64,000 nt of DNA. Origin: Onthophagus taurus (lineage: Eukaryota > Arthropoda > Insecta > Coleoptera > Scarabaeidae). Positions 1 to 11,189 of this stretch are shown here, piece by piece. The translations under genes were made by a program, and so were the position numbers. Location: positions 7,378,001-7,442,000 of the forward strand of contig NC_091968.1 of NCBI RefSeq assembly GCF_036711975.1. The letters are read 5' to 3'. How positions within the stretch are numbered: position 1 is the stretch's first letter; each line of letters begins with the position of its first letter. Below the pieces are notes generated by a model. That model ran no database searches. It had not been told where the DNA came from and saw only the letters and a program-made list of their open reading frames with translations.

Positions 1-56
1 CCTCACAATTTATATTACACAAAAAAATAACTTTCTTCTACAACAAAAAATAAAAG

Positions 57-1405
57 ATGACAAATTATTTTTCATTAAATTGGTTTATAATAAAAGGTGC
101 CGGATTGTATATTCCACCAAAATCTTCGAAACCGTCCACAAAAATGATTTATCTAATCCACAATTCATTCTGCTTAATTTACTCTTGCGTTATTTTCACT
201 TTGTGCGAAGTGTTAGAATTTGGAAAATTTTCGTCTAATTTGCCATCGATGATAAAAATCGCTAACATGGTGATGACAGATTTTTTGGGAGATTTAAAAG
301 CAATTTTATGGTTTTGGAATAAAAAGAGGATACAAAAAATTATGGAAACGTTAAATTCATATTCTCAAATTTACAAACCTTACAAAGATTTCATACCGGA
401 AAAAATAATCGAAAAGGAACGAAAAATCAAGGATTTGATTACAATTTCTTATTTGGTTATTGGAATTTCAGTTTCGCTGAGTGCGTGTGTTATGTCATTT
501 AAAGATTTAATTTTAAGTGATTATCAAAAAGAAAATTTTAATTTAAGTTTGCCTTACTCAAGTTTTATTCCTTTTAATTATAAAAAATCTAAAATTAATT
601 TTGGATTTGCTATTTTGTTTCAATTATTTCCGGTTTATAATTTTGCGTGGATTATTGTTGGTAAGTTGATCTCAATTACTGAAAATCTCATTTAGAAAGT
701 TATGTATTTATAGGTTTTGATACAACATATATGGGAATTATAAGTTATATATCAGCACATTTACAAATAATTCAAGGTGCTTTTAAAACTTTACGGGAAA
801 GATGTTTGATGGAATTAAATATTAAAGCTATAAATAATAAAGTTTTTAACAATCAATTAAAAAATCCATTAAAACTCCAAAGAGAAATGGACAAAGAAAT
901 CAATAAAATAACAAACCACCTTCAAGTTATTTTAGAAATCAGCAAAGAAATCGAATCGATTTATACTTTAGTCGTTTTATGTCAAACAATCGTTTCTTTA
1001 ATCGTTTTATGTACGTGTTTGTACATGATCTCTTTGGTTGAAGCTTTCAGTTTAGAATCGGCAAAAGAATTAGCTTACATGTCAGCAGTTGGTTGCCAAA
1101 CTTTTCTTTATTGTTATTTTGGAAATAAAGTTAGGATAAGTGTAATTAAAAAAAACTTTTTTATAATAAATTATTATACATTTTCTTTTTTGTAGAGTGA
1201 AATGTTGCCGTTGGCGATTTATTCAATGGATTGGTTATCAACCACCACATCATTTAAAAGAACGATGATTATTAATATGATAAGAATGCAAAAAGGGATT
1301 TATTTTACAATTGGTAAATTTACACCGTTAACTTTATCGACTTTTGTGCAAATTTTAAGAGGTTCTTATTCGGTTTTTGCTGTTTTAAAAAATTCTTCAT
1401 CGTAA
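57..1405 (+). CDS. Insect odorant receptor (7tm_6 family), three coding exons
   Basis: Exons 57-660, 714-1129 and 1196-1405 join in frame to 409 aa, the usual length for insect odorant receptors. The donor at 661 (GTAAGT) and the acceptors TAG at 711-713 and 1193-1195 support the model. The donor at 1130 (GTTAGG) is weaker; the next possible GT would create a stop. The start is the first ATG after an A-rich leader. The N-terminus has the 'WFIIKGAGLYIPP'-type opening, followed by several hydrophobic segments. The C-terminus shows family hallmarks: 'YCYFGNK', 'SEMLPLAIYSMDW' and 'TLSTFVQILRGSYSVFAVL'. Family knowledge: these receptors are plasma-membrane, inverted-topology subunits that pair with Orco to form odour-gated cation channels. 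No ligand can be inferred. The frame is open throughout, so it looks intact despite transposons beginning about 30 bp downstream. Confidence 0.92.
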
Positions 1406-1429
1406 ACACTAAATAGAAACACGATTAGT

Positions 1430-1705
1430 TGTAGTTGTAACAGCGTTTTAATTATTATTCAGCGTTAGATAGTTACATATTTTTATTGACCTAAAACTAG
1501 AACTAACACTAGACCTAGAACTAGAAATATTCCGATTGTTTTTAGTTCTAGATCTAGTATCAGTTCTAATACCAGTGTTATTTCTAGTTTTAATTGTTAT
1601 TCAGCTTTAGATTGTTGTATATTTTTTATTGACTTAAAACCAGAACTAACACCAGACCTAGAACTAGAAACACTCGGAGTTAGCCGTCTAAAGCGGTCTT
1701 AAGAA
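1430..1705. repeat. CTAG-rich hairpin repeat, cluster 1
   Basis: Two tandem half-units contain the words CTAGAACTAACACTAG, TAGACCTAGAACTAG and a diverged TTAGCCGTC core. The AT-rich spacer ATTGTTATTCAGC...TTGTTGTATATTTTTATTG is also present. It is the first of about twelve clusters of this family in the window (see 43885-44620 for the best copies) and abuts the odorant receptor 3' end. Confidence 0.8.
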
Positions 1706-1733
1706 AATGGGTCAGAAGAATAGTTAGTTTAAT

Positions 1734-2783
1734 ATGTCAGGTAAATATAAGGGACTTCAATCCAGAATAAAACAACATATTTTTTCTGCCCATTTTATAC
1801 CATGCGCAAATCATTCATTAAATTTAATTGGAAACGCTGTTGCAGAAAGTTGCATGGAAATGACCACCTTTTTTCAATACCATTCAGCAATTGTACGTAT
1901 TTTTTCAAGTGCTACACATAGGTGGAATGCATTACAAAAATGTTGTAAGAGCAAACACTGGTGTATCAAACCTATTTGTGACACCAGGTGGTCTGTTCGT
2001 TCCGATGCTGTGAAATCCTTAAAGGAAAATTATGAAGAAATTAAACATTGTTTACGTCATTTTTCCTCAAACAAAGATGAGAAACCATTAACAAGGTCCG
2101 AAGCTGCCGATTTACATAAAAAACTTGATACATTTGAGTATGTACTGTTACTTACTATATGGGAAAAGATTTTAGAGAGAATAGATGCTTCAAAGAAAAC
2201 TATACAGCAGTTTTAATATATGATTCATTGATAGATTTCATACAAACTGTTAGAGATGATTTTGACAATTTAGAAAGAGACACAGAAAAAGTTAAAACTA
2301 TTTCATGATGAAATTCCAGAACATGAAATAAGAGTCAGTGGGAAAGAACATTTTAAAGTTAATATTTTTTTTGTTGTATGCAATTCTTTAATTAGCAACA
2401 TTAAAAAAAGATCTGAGGGATAAAACTATTAATAATAAATTCAAAACAATTTTTCATGATAGTGATGTTGGTGACTCTTCAGTAGAGGAATTAAAATGTT
2501 ATGAACAAGATTTAAACCTAGCAGAACTGAAAAATGAAGTATTACAATTTAAGACTTTTATAAGTAAAGAAAATATTATTTCGCCTGTGTCCATGTGGTC
2601 ATTTATTCAGGAAAATAATATTATTGCAACATTCCCTAATTTAAACATAATTCTAAGAATTTATTTAACCCTTCCAATAAGCAATGCAAGCGGTGAAAGA
2701 TCATTCTCAGTAATGGCCTGAATAAAATTTTTTTTAAGATCCACATTAGGCCTACAAAAATTAAATAATTTATCATTACTTTG
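1734..2783 (+). pseudogene. hAT transposase remnant A (ZMYM1/DUF4371-like), split by later insertions
   Basis: An open segment at 1734-2216 contains 'FIPCANHSLNLIGNAVAES' and 'CDTRWSVRSDAVKSL', both typical of the RNase H-like core of hAT proteins of the ZMYM1/DUF4371 type. Further downstream 'LTLPISNASGERSFSVMA' is the hAT C-terminal dimerisation motif, followed immediately by a stop (TGA at 2719). Several frameshifts and stops separate the blocks, so the gene is dead. It breaks at 2783 inside 'NNLSLLC', and the same frame resumes at 8449 with 'IEKEILNNSINYDKL' and 'DEFAELKM' (to about 8519). The element at 2786-8448 therefore landed inside this gene. No terminal repeats were found. Confidence 0.85.
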
Positions 2784-4174
2784 TACAGTATGTCCCCGGA
2801 TTGAGTTACAAAGAGGAAAAAAATTTTTATTACTGATTTTTCAAACTTATTTCAGCATAAATAATGCGTCGGATATGTTCAAACCACTAAATCGCACGAA
2901 TTTTATACTTTAACTATAGAAGTTAACTAATTATTCCCATTTTTATGTAAAAATTGGACTTTTTTCTAAATTGAAAAATTTTCAAGTTCAATTTATGATA
3001 TGTAACCATAGAAACCATAAAAGTTACAACTTATGTTAGTGAAAAATATGGCTAAATAATTGAATACAATATTTTAAATGTAAATGTATGTAATAACACA
3101 CTATGTAATTTTGTAAGTGAATAAATCAACTATTCAGCACACATTTGAAGACAACTTCTAAATTCTTTGCAAGAATTACAAATTTCTGCCAGTGGTAGAG
3201 ATTCTATCTCATTAGTTATTCTTAGTTCTTTCAATCGTCTTTGGGGACGATTGAAATAGGGTGTCCAATTCCCGGGACCAAAAATGTTTTCGGGATTCGG
3301 GACTAAATTCTAATTCCCGGTACATGGACCAAAGGTCCCGAATTCCCGAAAATAGTCCCGAAATCAAAATACGTTTGCAAAAAAATATTTAAAAAACATT
3401 TAAAAACGTATTTTGTGTTTTTTACTTTAGTGTTACTGTAGGAGTTCACCAATTGAATAAAACAAATTTATATAGAATGAGAGAAACATAAAAAAAATCA
3501 CAAAATAGCAAATTAAAAAAAAATTTATTTTTTAAAATATGCTTTGAGTGCTACAAGTGCGTTTAAAGATTTATCTCCTAATACCGAGCGTATTTTCGTT
3601 GCAAAACAACCGGCAATAGAAAACGCCCTTTCCGATTGTATACTCGTGGGCGGTATGGTTAGCAAATACTCGTAGCATAGTTGAAGATTCTTGCCTCGAC
3701 AACCGCGTTTCTCGAAAAGGGCCATTTCGTTTTTGATTATTGTAATTAATGAATTTCTTGTTGATGTTCCAATTTGAGGTGGTGATATTGCTCTCGTGAT
3801 GGTGGACGTAGACATTGCATTTTCAAATATCCTATTTAATTTTTCTGCTAATGACAGTTTACCTTGTTGATTGTTTTTAAGACAAGATAGCGGAATATCG
3901 TCTTCCTCTTGCATTGTTGGCGACGACGACGATGTGGGTGAAAATCTTTGTATTAAGTTAAAAAAAAAGTGGGATATTTCCATAGTATCTGGATGATAAA
4001 AAAATAAATCATCCGATTTTTCTATATACCGTATTTTCTCGAATCTTATCCGCACCCCGATTTTAAAAATGCATAATGGTAAAAAAAATTTAGTTTGCGA
4101 ATGTAATCCGCATCTTTCTGTGAACAATTCGACAACAACAAAATGATGCGATGCTTGTTGTTAACCATAAATAT

Positions 4175-5700
4175 ATAATAATAATAATATATTTATGCAT
4201 AGTATATATACATAAAACTATTATAAATTAAGCAAGCACAAATTAGGCGGAGTTCAGGTGCAGCCGTAACAGCACCTGCTCTTCAAACCTAATAAAACTA
4301 ATTCTAAATATACAAGAGAGAAAAAAAAAAGAAAAACGAAAAGAAAAAGACCCGATGGTGAAATCATAATTAATTAGGTACTAAGCGTAAACTGCCCGAT
4401 CCCTGTCGCCCTACAATGCATTCTGAATTTGAGACAAGCGGCCCTTCACTCGGTGACGAAACAACCTTGAAGAAGTGCAACATTTTATAGTTGAAGGCAA
4501 ATCATTAAGAATATGTGTTGTTTGGTATGAAAAGCATTTCTTAAATAGCTGGTGATGATGTATCGGCGGGGTAAGAGTGCCCTTGAATCGAATATTCAAG
4601 GTATGAACATCGGTACGAAATTTTATTTTATTGAACAAGTATGGAGGTTTCTTCAAAGTAATTATATTAAAGAACAAAACCGCCGAATGAAGTATGCGCC
4701 TGTTTTTCATGTTGAGCCAACTCAAATCCTTTAATTTGTGCGAAACATGCTGACGTCCCCGTAACCCAAATATCAAGCGCAAGCAAGAATTTTGAATTTT
4801 CTGAATTTTTTTCGTATTACTATACGAAATACACATATCATACAATGTATCACAATAATTAAAATGCGCTAACACCAAGGCCTCGCACAAAAGCACCCTT
4901 GTTCTACGATTGAGGAACGACCGACCGCCATAAATCAGCTTAAGAGCAGCATACGCGGAAGCAGTGCACTTATTGATGTGTTTATTAAAGTTTAAATTTT
5001 CGTCCAACAAGACACCCAAGTTTTTCACACAATCCTTCAGTGGCAATACTTGATTGTTGACAACTATCTTGACCCGATCCCGAACAGAACTGTCACTTAT
5101 CACCTTTCTTGGCCCAAATAAAATCAGCTCTGTTTTAGCAGCTTTAAGACAAAGGCAGTGACGCCTATCATCGACATCCGATGGCAGAAAAGATATATAT
5201 AACTGGGTGTCATCCGCGTAGAAATGATGATTACAACTTTTTATGTATCTGTTAAAATGCGATGTGTAAAGTGAGTATAGCAGTGGACCCAAAATTGAAT
5301 CCTGAGGAACACCGGACGTTGTCGAAAGAAACGATGAAACGCGATCATTCACCTTCACGCACTGCATTCTGCCCGTCAAGTAACTGTGCAAGAACCCCGA
5401 TGCAACATCATCAAACCCAATGTAGCGAAGCATGGCATAAATCATGTCATGATTGATAGTATCAAAAGCCTTTGAATAATCTAAGAGACACATCAAAGTC
5501 AATTTTCTTTGGTCTGGGCTTCGTATGACATCGTCCACAATATTCGATAGAAGTGTATTACAGCCATAATGCTTTCTAAAACCTGACTGTGTAGGCGGTA
5601 AAAGGTTGTATTCTGTAACATAGTCCTTTAATTGTAATTCGATTACTCTTTCTGAAATTTTAATACTAGCAAAGGTTGGACGAATTACAATTTCCCAAAA
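4175..5700 (-). mobile_element. 5'-truncated LINE (CR1/Jockey superclade) with reverse transcriptase
   Basis: A minus-strand open frame (4411 to about 5695) encodes reverse transcriptase: 'PPTQSGFRKHYGCNTLL', 'CLLDYSKAFDTINHDMIYAM', 'TTSGVPQDSILGPLLYSLY' and catalytic 'YADDTQLY'. The CR1/Jockey-type C-terminal region follows ('KIQNSCLRLIFGLRGRQHVS', 'ILNDLPSTIK'). Just after YADD, about 25 residues of the palm look deleted ('SDVDDRRHCLCLKAAKTEL'). The frame stays open upstream to 5823, but that extension is antisense to the host pogo transposase and is not LINE sequence. The 3' UTR (4410-4190) ends in an (ATT)n-like tail at about 4175-4190. 5' truncation, a simple-repeat tail and the open frame suggest a fairly young copy. 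Confidence 0.85.
4255..4278 (-). other. Stem-loop in LINE 3' UTR
   Basis: CAGGTGC and GCACCTG pair across a 10-nt loop about 70 bp before the simple-repeat tail. Stem-loops at this position in CR1-like LINEs are known recognition sites for the reverse transcriptase. That role here is inference. Confidence 0.5.
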
Positions 5701-5734
5701 GCTCCTAATGATTTTCAAAAAAATTTCAATTTGT

Positions 5735-6120
5735 CTCAAACTGTGAATGCCGACGAAATGGCAGTATATCTGGATATGCCTCCCAATTTCCTTAGAAACG
5801 AGTAGTTGCGAAAAATTGTGCATAACATTAGTATGCTAGCAGTAACAAGTGATGGGGAAAAATTGCTGTCATTATTAATATTGAGAAAAAAACCATTCTG
5901 AAATCCGAAAGACTTCCCGAATGAAGTCTTAGTTAGGGCACAATAAAAGGATGAATAATGGAAAAGCTGATGATGGAATGGTTAAGACAAGTATGGAGTC
6001 GTAGACCAGGAATACACATGGAAAACGATCCCTGAAAACAATATTATAACATCATTTAAGAAGTTTTGTATAACCACTGCTTTGGACAGATCCGAAGATG
6101 ACGTAATATGGGCAGAAAAT
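5735..6120 (+). pseudogene. Tigger/pogo DDE transposase fragment
   Basis: The plus-strand translation shows 'NADEMAVYLDMPPNF' (first catalytic Asp block), 'MMEWLRQVWSRRPG' and 'SFKKFCITTALDRSEDDVIW' (C-terminal block), with several stops between. These follow the order of pogo/Tigger transposases. The CENP-B-like N-terminus and much of the catalytic core are absent, lost with or before the LINE insertion at about 5695. The fragment is dead. Confidence 0.78.
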
Positions 6121-8518
6121 GATACATAAAAATGTAAATATCGTTCTAAAACCCTTAACAGCGTTATTGTTATAATGCGATTTTATTTTACTATTTTCCA
6201 AATCGCAACTATACGACTGCGAATCTAATCCGCACTCGATTGTAATCCGCATTTGATTTTAGAGCATATAAAATTTGTAAAAAGGGTGCGGATTAGATTC
6301 GAGAAAATACGGTATTTAAGCGGATTACAGAGATAGCTCAGTGCACTTGATGTTACTGTTCTTCGTTCATTTATTCGCTGCTTTAATTCAGATTGCAAGG
6401 CTCTGCTAAATGAAGTATTACTTTTTGAAAGTTCTTGAAACATAAATCTAAAGCTGGCATCAGTCGTGTAATGATTGGCATCATATCTACATACCGCCAA
6501 CACAGTAAGTTTAATAGTTTCAAGACACTTTACAACTCCCTGTAGAACTTCAAAGTCATGGTCAGTCAGATTCATCGGCATGGATACATCAATCATAGCC
6601 TTCTGAATACAGTCCTTTAGAAAAACAAACCGTTCTAACATTTGAGCTAAGCTGTTCCATCGTGTTTTACAATCTAAAATAAGTTTTAACTCCTTGCAAT
6701 GTTTCCCTTTACATAGTTCTGCAGAACACTGTTTTTTAAAGCATATTTGGTCATCGTCTTCAATTAACTCAAAACCAGGGTCTTCATTATTGTCACTATT
6801 ATAGTCGTCCTCGCTACTACTCGTGTTGCCATCAGTTTCAGTGTTTCGGTTTGATAATTTTTGTTCATTTTTAGAATAAATAACGGCAATCACCGCAAGT
6901 TGAATGCCATGAGCAAAGCATAATTGCTGCAGTGGTTGTATTAAATTTCCTACTTTCACCATTACACTGGCTCCATCTGTTGTGATCGAAACAATGTCAT
7001 TTTTTAAGCTTAACTTAAATCGCTCGAGTTTTTTTTCAATAAGATCAATATATTTTTCTGCAGGCAAAGATCCTTTGATAGGTACTAATCCTATATTGCT
7101 ATATTCCATATTTTAAGACTTTGTCTTAATTGTCCATCCAAGTATCCGTGAATATTTATATATCGTTTGTTGGCTATGGACGTCCATTCATCGAATGTTA
7201 AGCTGAAACGACGACCTTTTTCTCGTAGACATTGTACTTCATCGGTGAAATTGTCAAATACCTTTTCGCAATACATTAAAATTCTATTTTGAATTGTTGA
7301 TGTAGAAGTTGGTAAATTCTGAAATCCCCTTGCCTCTAAACCTTTAAAACTCATTAAAACAACTTATATGACAGCTTATACCTAAAAAAATTTCATCACA
7401 ATGAATGAAAAGCTTTTATTTATAATACTTTCAAATTACCTGTATTTTTGTTTAATTTAGCTTTATTAATTTATCTCAAATTATTTGACGCGCACACAAA
7501 AACCCCCAGAGCACAGGTTAACCACCACTCACAGTGTCACACGACTATACCTATTAATTGGAGCACCGCCGGTATATAACACCGATTCTACAAATATTGC
7601 AAGTCATATCTCGTTTTAGCCGGTGATTCCCCTATCAATTTAGGTTTTTTACGAAGTCGGAGAACCGTTTCGTTAGATCACCCGTTAGCTAGTCGGAGTC
7701 TCGAGGTCAATATTTTTAACAGGTTGTAACCTGTTAGTTGTAGTCGTTCCGATATTTAAATTTTTTTCTTAATTTCGGGACTTTTAAAATCCCGGGACTT
7801 CTTAGTGGTCCCGGACCTACATTTTTTTCAAGAAATCCCGGGACGGAACCGGGACTAAATACCGGGACTGGACACCCTAGATTGAAACAATTTGTTTCAA
7901 TCGTCCCCAAAAATAAAAATCCATAATTGTAAGATCTATGTGCTGGTCATAAAATAGGACCATTCGGTCACAATGTGTGATGGTGAGCTAGGCAACCGTC
8001 TCGATGAAAGTACATTGACCGTATAAAATTTAAGGGTAATTCATCAAGTTGTTCATTAAAATAATTTATTTAACATATCCAAATATTTCTGTTGATTTAC
8101 ATTTCCGTCGAAGAAATATGGCCCAATTACCCCTTGATATGTTATAGCACACCACACATTTACTTTTTTGAAATGATGACTTCGTCTAGAGAGTGTAGAA
8201 TTTGGATTTACATCACTCTTCTATGGTTACATATCATAAATTAAACTTTGAAAAATTTTTAGTGTAGAAAAAAGATCAAATTTTTACATTAAAATGGCAA
8301 TAATTAGTTAACTTCTATAGTTAGAGTATAAAATTCGTGCAATTTAGTGGTTTGAACATATCCGACTCATTATTTATGCTGAGATAAGTTTGAAAATTCA
8401 GGAATAAAATTTTTTTTCCTCTTTGTAACTCGATCCGGGGACATACTGTATAGAAAAAGAGATATTAAATAATTCTATTAATTATGACAAACTAATTGAC
8501 GAGTTTGCAGAATTAAAA

Positions 8519-8686
8519 ATGGTATATTTGTTTAAGTATTATTGTTTGTTTTAATAACTTATGTTTATTTAATTTTTGTACATGTATATTTATTTTTCTT
8601 TTTTTTCTTGGAATCGGATAATTAAATAGAATTACATACTATATGCTTTAAAACCAAACTACCAAACGCAAAGTATGTGTCATGAC
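8519..8686. other. AT-rich remainder with no recognised gene
   Basis: This lies between the end of the split hAT-A reading frame (about 8519) and the next element. It is probably the 3' end of hAT-A, but no terminal repeat is visible. Confidence 0.4.
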
Positions 8687-9164
8687 CAGTGTTGTTAAAT
8701 ACCCGGGTATTTATTTTCAAGGGAAAATTCCCTGGATATACAGGTGTCTCACGTAACTGGTTCGTTAGAACTTTTTTAGGTTCCACTATTCATAGAGGTT
8801 TGAAATTTTGGTAGCATGGGTTGTTCATTCTAAACTTTCAATCTAAAATATTTTCAAGATGGCCACCACTTCCGGTCTACCGGAAGTAGACCACAACTTC
8901 GTTATTTTAAATGGAATGCTATAGTTTTTATTACACCTTTCAATTATACATAAAAAAATATGTTGACTTTGATAAAAGTTGTTGGTACCTACCATTTTTT
9001 GTTTTCGAGTTATTTTGATTTTAAGCTTTTTTTGGCAAATTTCACCATGCTCTTTAAAAGCATATATCTCAATTAACGTTCATTAAAAAAACCTCTAAAT
9101 TGGCACGATTACTCTTCAGATGTTGCCAAATAGATTGTCATTTCTTGTATCAGAGTATCTTATA

Positions 9165-10210
9165 CAGGGTGGTCAAAAATTGAATTACTGTTTCTCCATA
9201 TTCAATGGCTAGAAAGTCGAAAATTTTAAATGGAATATCCCGTATTTTTTTACCCTATCAGAAAGGGAATTTAATTCTCTACAAATTATCTATAAACATT
9301 CCTATACCTATTTATTGTAGTTTCCCTGATGTTGGGACATTAATCAAAGCATGCACGGAATGCGGGAATACGTTTGATTTTTTTATTAGAAGGCAATGGA
9401 ATTTTGACTGTTTTTGGTCCATATTTGTGTTATTGTTGTTGTTACTTACTTTTGATCACGAGTGAAAGTCATTGTATATCATGGCAAATTATTTCAACGC
9501 CGATATTTTAAATTTGTTTTATATTCATGGCAATGGCCTCCACGATCTCCAGATTTAACACCATTGGATTTTTATTTGTGGGGTCACTTAAAAAATCAAG
9601 TGTACAATTCACCGATCAACACACGACAAGAGTTGCGTGATAGAGTGATGCGTGCACTACGTACTATTGATGGCGACCAACTTCTACGGGCCACAACCGT
9701 AGAAGTCGAAAGAAGAGATGAAAAATGTTTAATGGTGAATGGTCAGCATATCGAACAGTTTTATTTTTTTTTAATTTTAAGTTTTTGTTTTTTATATGTT
9801 ATTTATTCTAATTTCTGTTATTAAATTGTTGTTTTTCATTGTTTCATTTATTGGTTTTTCTGTTGGTTATTTTTGGTAAATAAAAGCGAGCAAGCTAAAG
9901 GTTATTCAACCATAGTTAATTGTAGAAATAATACCAATAATAATTTAAATAAATTAAACGATGAACTGTCAAAATGTCTTGGCCTGCTAACAAAAACTCA
10001 AATGTGCTTTGGGATTCTATGTCTGATTTTGATTAATTTTCCAATATCAGGGAAACTACAATAAATAGGTATAGGAATGTTTATAGATAATTTGTAGAGA
10101 ATTAAATTCCCTTTCTGATAGGGTAAAGAAATATGGGGTGTTCCATTTAAAATTTTCGACTTTCTCGCAATTGAATATTGAGAAACGATAATTCAATTTT
10201 TGACCACCTG
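9165..10210 (+). mobile_element. Internally deleted mariner-like element
   Basis: Inverted repeats of about 165-170 bp run from 9165 to about 9335 and from 10045 to 10210, flanked by TA (9163-9164, 10211-10212). The body is about 0.7 kb and keeps only the end of the transposase. An AT-rich spacer with no recognisable coding sequence fills 9780-10045. Confidence 0.82.
9520..9735 (+). pseudogene. C-terminal fragment of a mariner-like transposase
   Basis: An open frame encodes 'WPPRSPDLTPLDFYLWGHLK' followed by 'NQVYNSPINTRQELRDRVMR'. This is the third catalytic acidic block and downstream helix of the mariner-like family often annotated as DDE superfamily endonuclease. The N-terminal DNA-binding domain and the first two catalytic blocks are missing, so it is inactive. 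Confidence 0.85.
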
Positions 10211-11189
10211 TATAAGATTCTCTGATACAACAAATGACAATCTATTTGGCAGCATCTGTAGAGTAGTCGTGCCAATGCAGAGCTTTTTTGAATGATCGTT
10301 AGCTGAGATATGGGCTTTTAAAGACCATGGTAAAATTTGTCAAAAAACACTTAAAATCAAATAACTCGAAAACAAAAAACGCCAGGTACCAACAACTTTT
10401 ATCAAAGTCAACATATTTTTTTACGTATAATTGAAAGGTATAATAAAAACTATAGCATTCCATTTAAAATAACGAAGTTGTGGTCTACTTCCGGTAGACC
10501 GGAAGGGGTGGCCATCTTGAAAATATTTTAGATCGAAAGTTTAGAATGAACAACCCATGCTCCAAAATTTCAAACCACTACGAATAGTGGAACCTTAAAA
10601 AGTTCTAACGAACCAGTTACGTGAGACACCCTGTATACCCGGGGTATTTACCCAAGATGGATATTTAGAGGTATTTATAAAATTTTATTCAAATTGAGTT
10701 GATGGCAGTTTTGCAACCACTTCAAGAATGTAGAGTCGATTATCGATACACCAAACATATTTATAGCATTTACAAGAATGCTACAATGACGGTAAAATTG
10801 CATAAAAGTACCATTGGTCGTGGGGTAAGATAAGGTGATACAATGTTGAACCCAATTTGTTCATCACAATCCTGGAGACAGCATTTAAACAACTGAATTG
10901 GACCCGAAAAGCATAAACATTGATGGCAAATACCTAAGTAATTCCTCGTCTTCAATGTCTATTTCATCATCTTGCTCTCGTTTTTTTCCGAATCTGTTAT
11001 ATTTTTACTTGTATCATTTTTATACATAGGTACTGTTTGGGTATTTATCCTGGGCTGGGGTAAATACCCGGATAAATACCCATTTTATAAATACCTACCC
11101 GCCGAGTATTTACAAACGCCCATTACTGATCATGACTGAAAAACCTGAAAAATAGGCCCGGAATTACAATGTTGCCTAGGGCCCGCTCA

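Larger units (their letters stand above)
4027..6314. mobile_element. pogo/Tigger-like element with TIRs, TA duplication
   Basis: Ends at 4029 (CCGTATTTTCTCGAATCTTA) and 6312 (GATTCGAGAAAATACGG) are inverted and flanked by TA (4027-4028, 6313-6314). A second inverted block, AATCCGCA/TGCGGATT, follows at each end. The interior carries a plus-strand Tigger-type transposase fragment and a LINE insertion. The termini resemble the CCGTATTTTCTCGAAT ends known from pogo-superfamily elements. Confidence 0.85.
3525..7354 (-). pseudogene. hAT element B transposase, truncated, frameshifted and split
   Basis: The minus-strand order is 7354-7091 ('RRFSLTFDEWTSIANKRY'), then after a frameshift near 7100 7109-6320 ('GLVPIKGSLPAEKY', 'SITTDGASVM', 'CFAHGIQLAV', 'DCKTRWNSLAQMLERF'). 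After the pogo insertion comes 4026-3525, ending 'YLLTIPPTSIQSERAFSIAG' and 'VLGDKSLNALVALKAY', the hAT dimerisation domain. The N-terminal BED zinc finger that would precede residue 1 is missing. An acidic stretch ('SSSEDDYNSDNNEDPG') lies in the insertion domain. The frame does not rejoin perfectly across the pogo insertion (2-nt offset), and the extra 'RIFSNLIR' residues are pogo terminal-repeat sequence read through. Confidence 0.88.
3249..7887. mobile_element. hAT element B with 8-bp target duplication GATTGAAA
   Basis: The element spans 3257-7879. Its ends TAGGGTGTCCAATTCCCGGG and CCGGGACTGGACACCCTA are inverted copies. The exact 8-bp duplication GATTGAAA lies at 3249-3256 and 7880-7887, as expected for hAT. 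Subterminal sequence at both ends is rich in short CCCGGGAC/GTCCCGGG words in both orientations. The minus strand encodes the transposase. The element is interrupted by a pogo-like element at 4029-6312. Confidence 0.93.
3130..8210 (-). pseudogene. Tc1/mariner (IS630-type) transposase remnant, interrupted by a hAT element
   Basis: Reading the minus strand, 8180-7890 gives 'KVNVWCAITYQGVIGPYFFDG', then 'YFHRDGCLAHH', then 'LTIMDFYFWGRLK'. This matches the second and third catalytic blocks of DDE transposases of the class usually named Tc3- or mariner-like. The C-terminal tail resumes at 3256-3148 with 'RITNEIESLPLAEICNSCK'. Stops and frameshifts are present, and the hAT at 3257-7879 splits it just after the 'WGRLK' block. 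The protein is dead. Confidence 0.8.
2786..8448. mobile_element. Tc1/mariner-like element with ~235-bp inverted repeats, itself invaded
   Basis: The left end CAGTATGTCCCCGGATTGAG (2786) and right end CGGGGACATACTG (to 8448) are flanked by TA on both sides (2784-2785, 8449-8450). Inverted similarity extends about 235 bp inward (2786-3020 against 8215-8448). Removing the element with one TA restores the hAT reading frame around it. Its own body is only about 1 kb, because 3257-7879 is a later hAT insertion. Confidence 0.88.
8741..10633. mobile_element. Palindromic MITE split exactly at its centre by a mariner
   Basis: The outer halves 8741-9164 and 10211-10633 are near-perfect inverted copies of 424 and 423 bp, starting CAGGTGTCTCACGTAACTGG and flanked by TA (8739-8740, 10634-10635). 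Between them, 9165-10210 is a second element with ends CAGGGTGGTCAAAAATTGAA and CAATTTTTGACCACCTG and its own TA flanks. A partial copy of the outer MITE lies at 59325-59630. Confidence 0.88.
8679..11136. mobile_element. hAT-like nonautonomous element with 8-bp target duplication
   Basis: The ends at 8687 (CAGTGTTGTTAAATACCCGG) and 11128 (CGAGTATTTACAAACG...CATTACTG) are inverted CAGTG-type termini rich in AAATACCC/GGGTATTT words. The flanking 8-mers GTCATGAC (8679-8686) and ATCATGAC (11129-11136) match at 7 of 8 positions. Without the nested insertion the element is about 0.55 kb with no transposase. Confidence 0.75.

Noticed and set aside
5700..5823. N-terminal extension of the LINE open frame
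   Set aside because: This stretch encodes the pogo/Tigger fragment on the plus strand, so the extension is chance read-through beyond the LINE truncation point.
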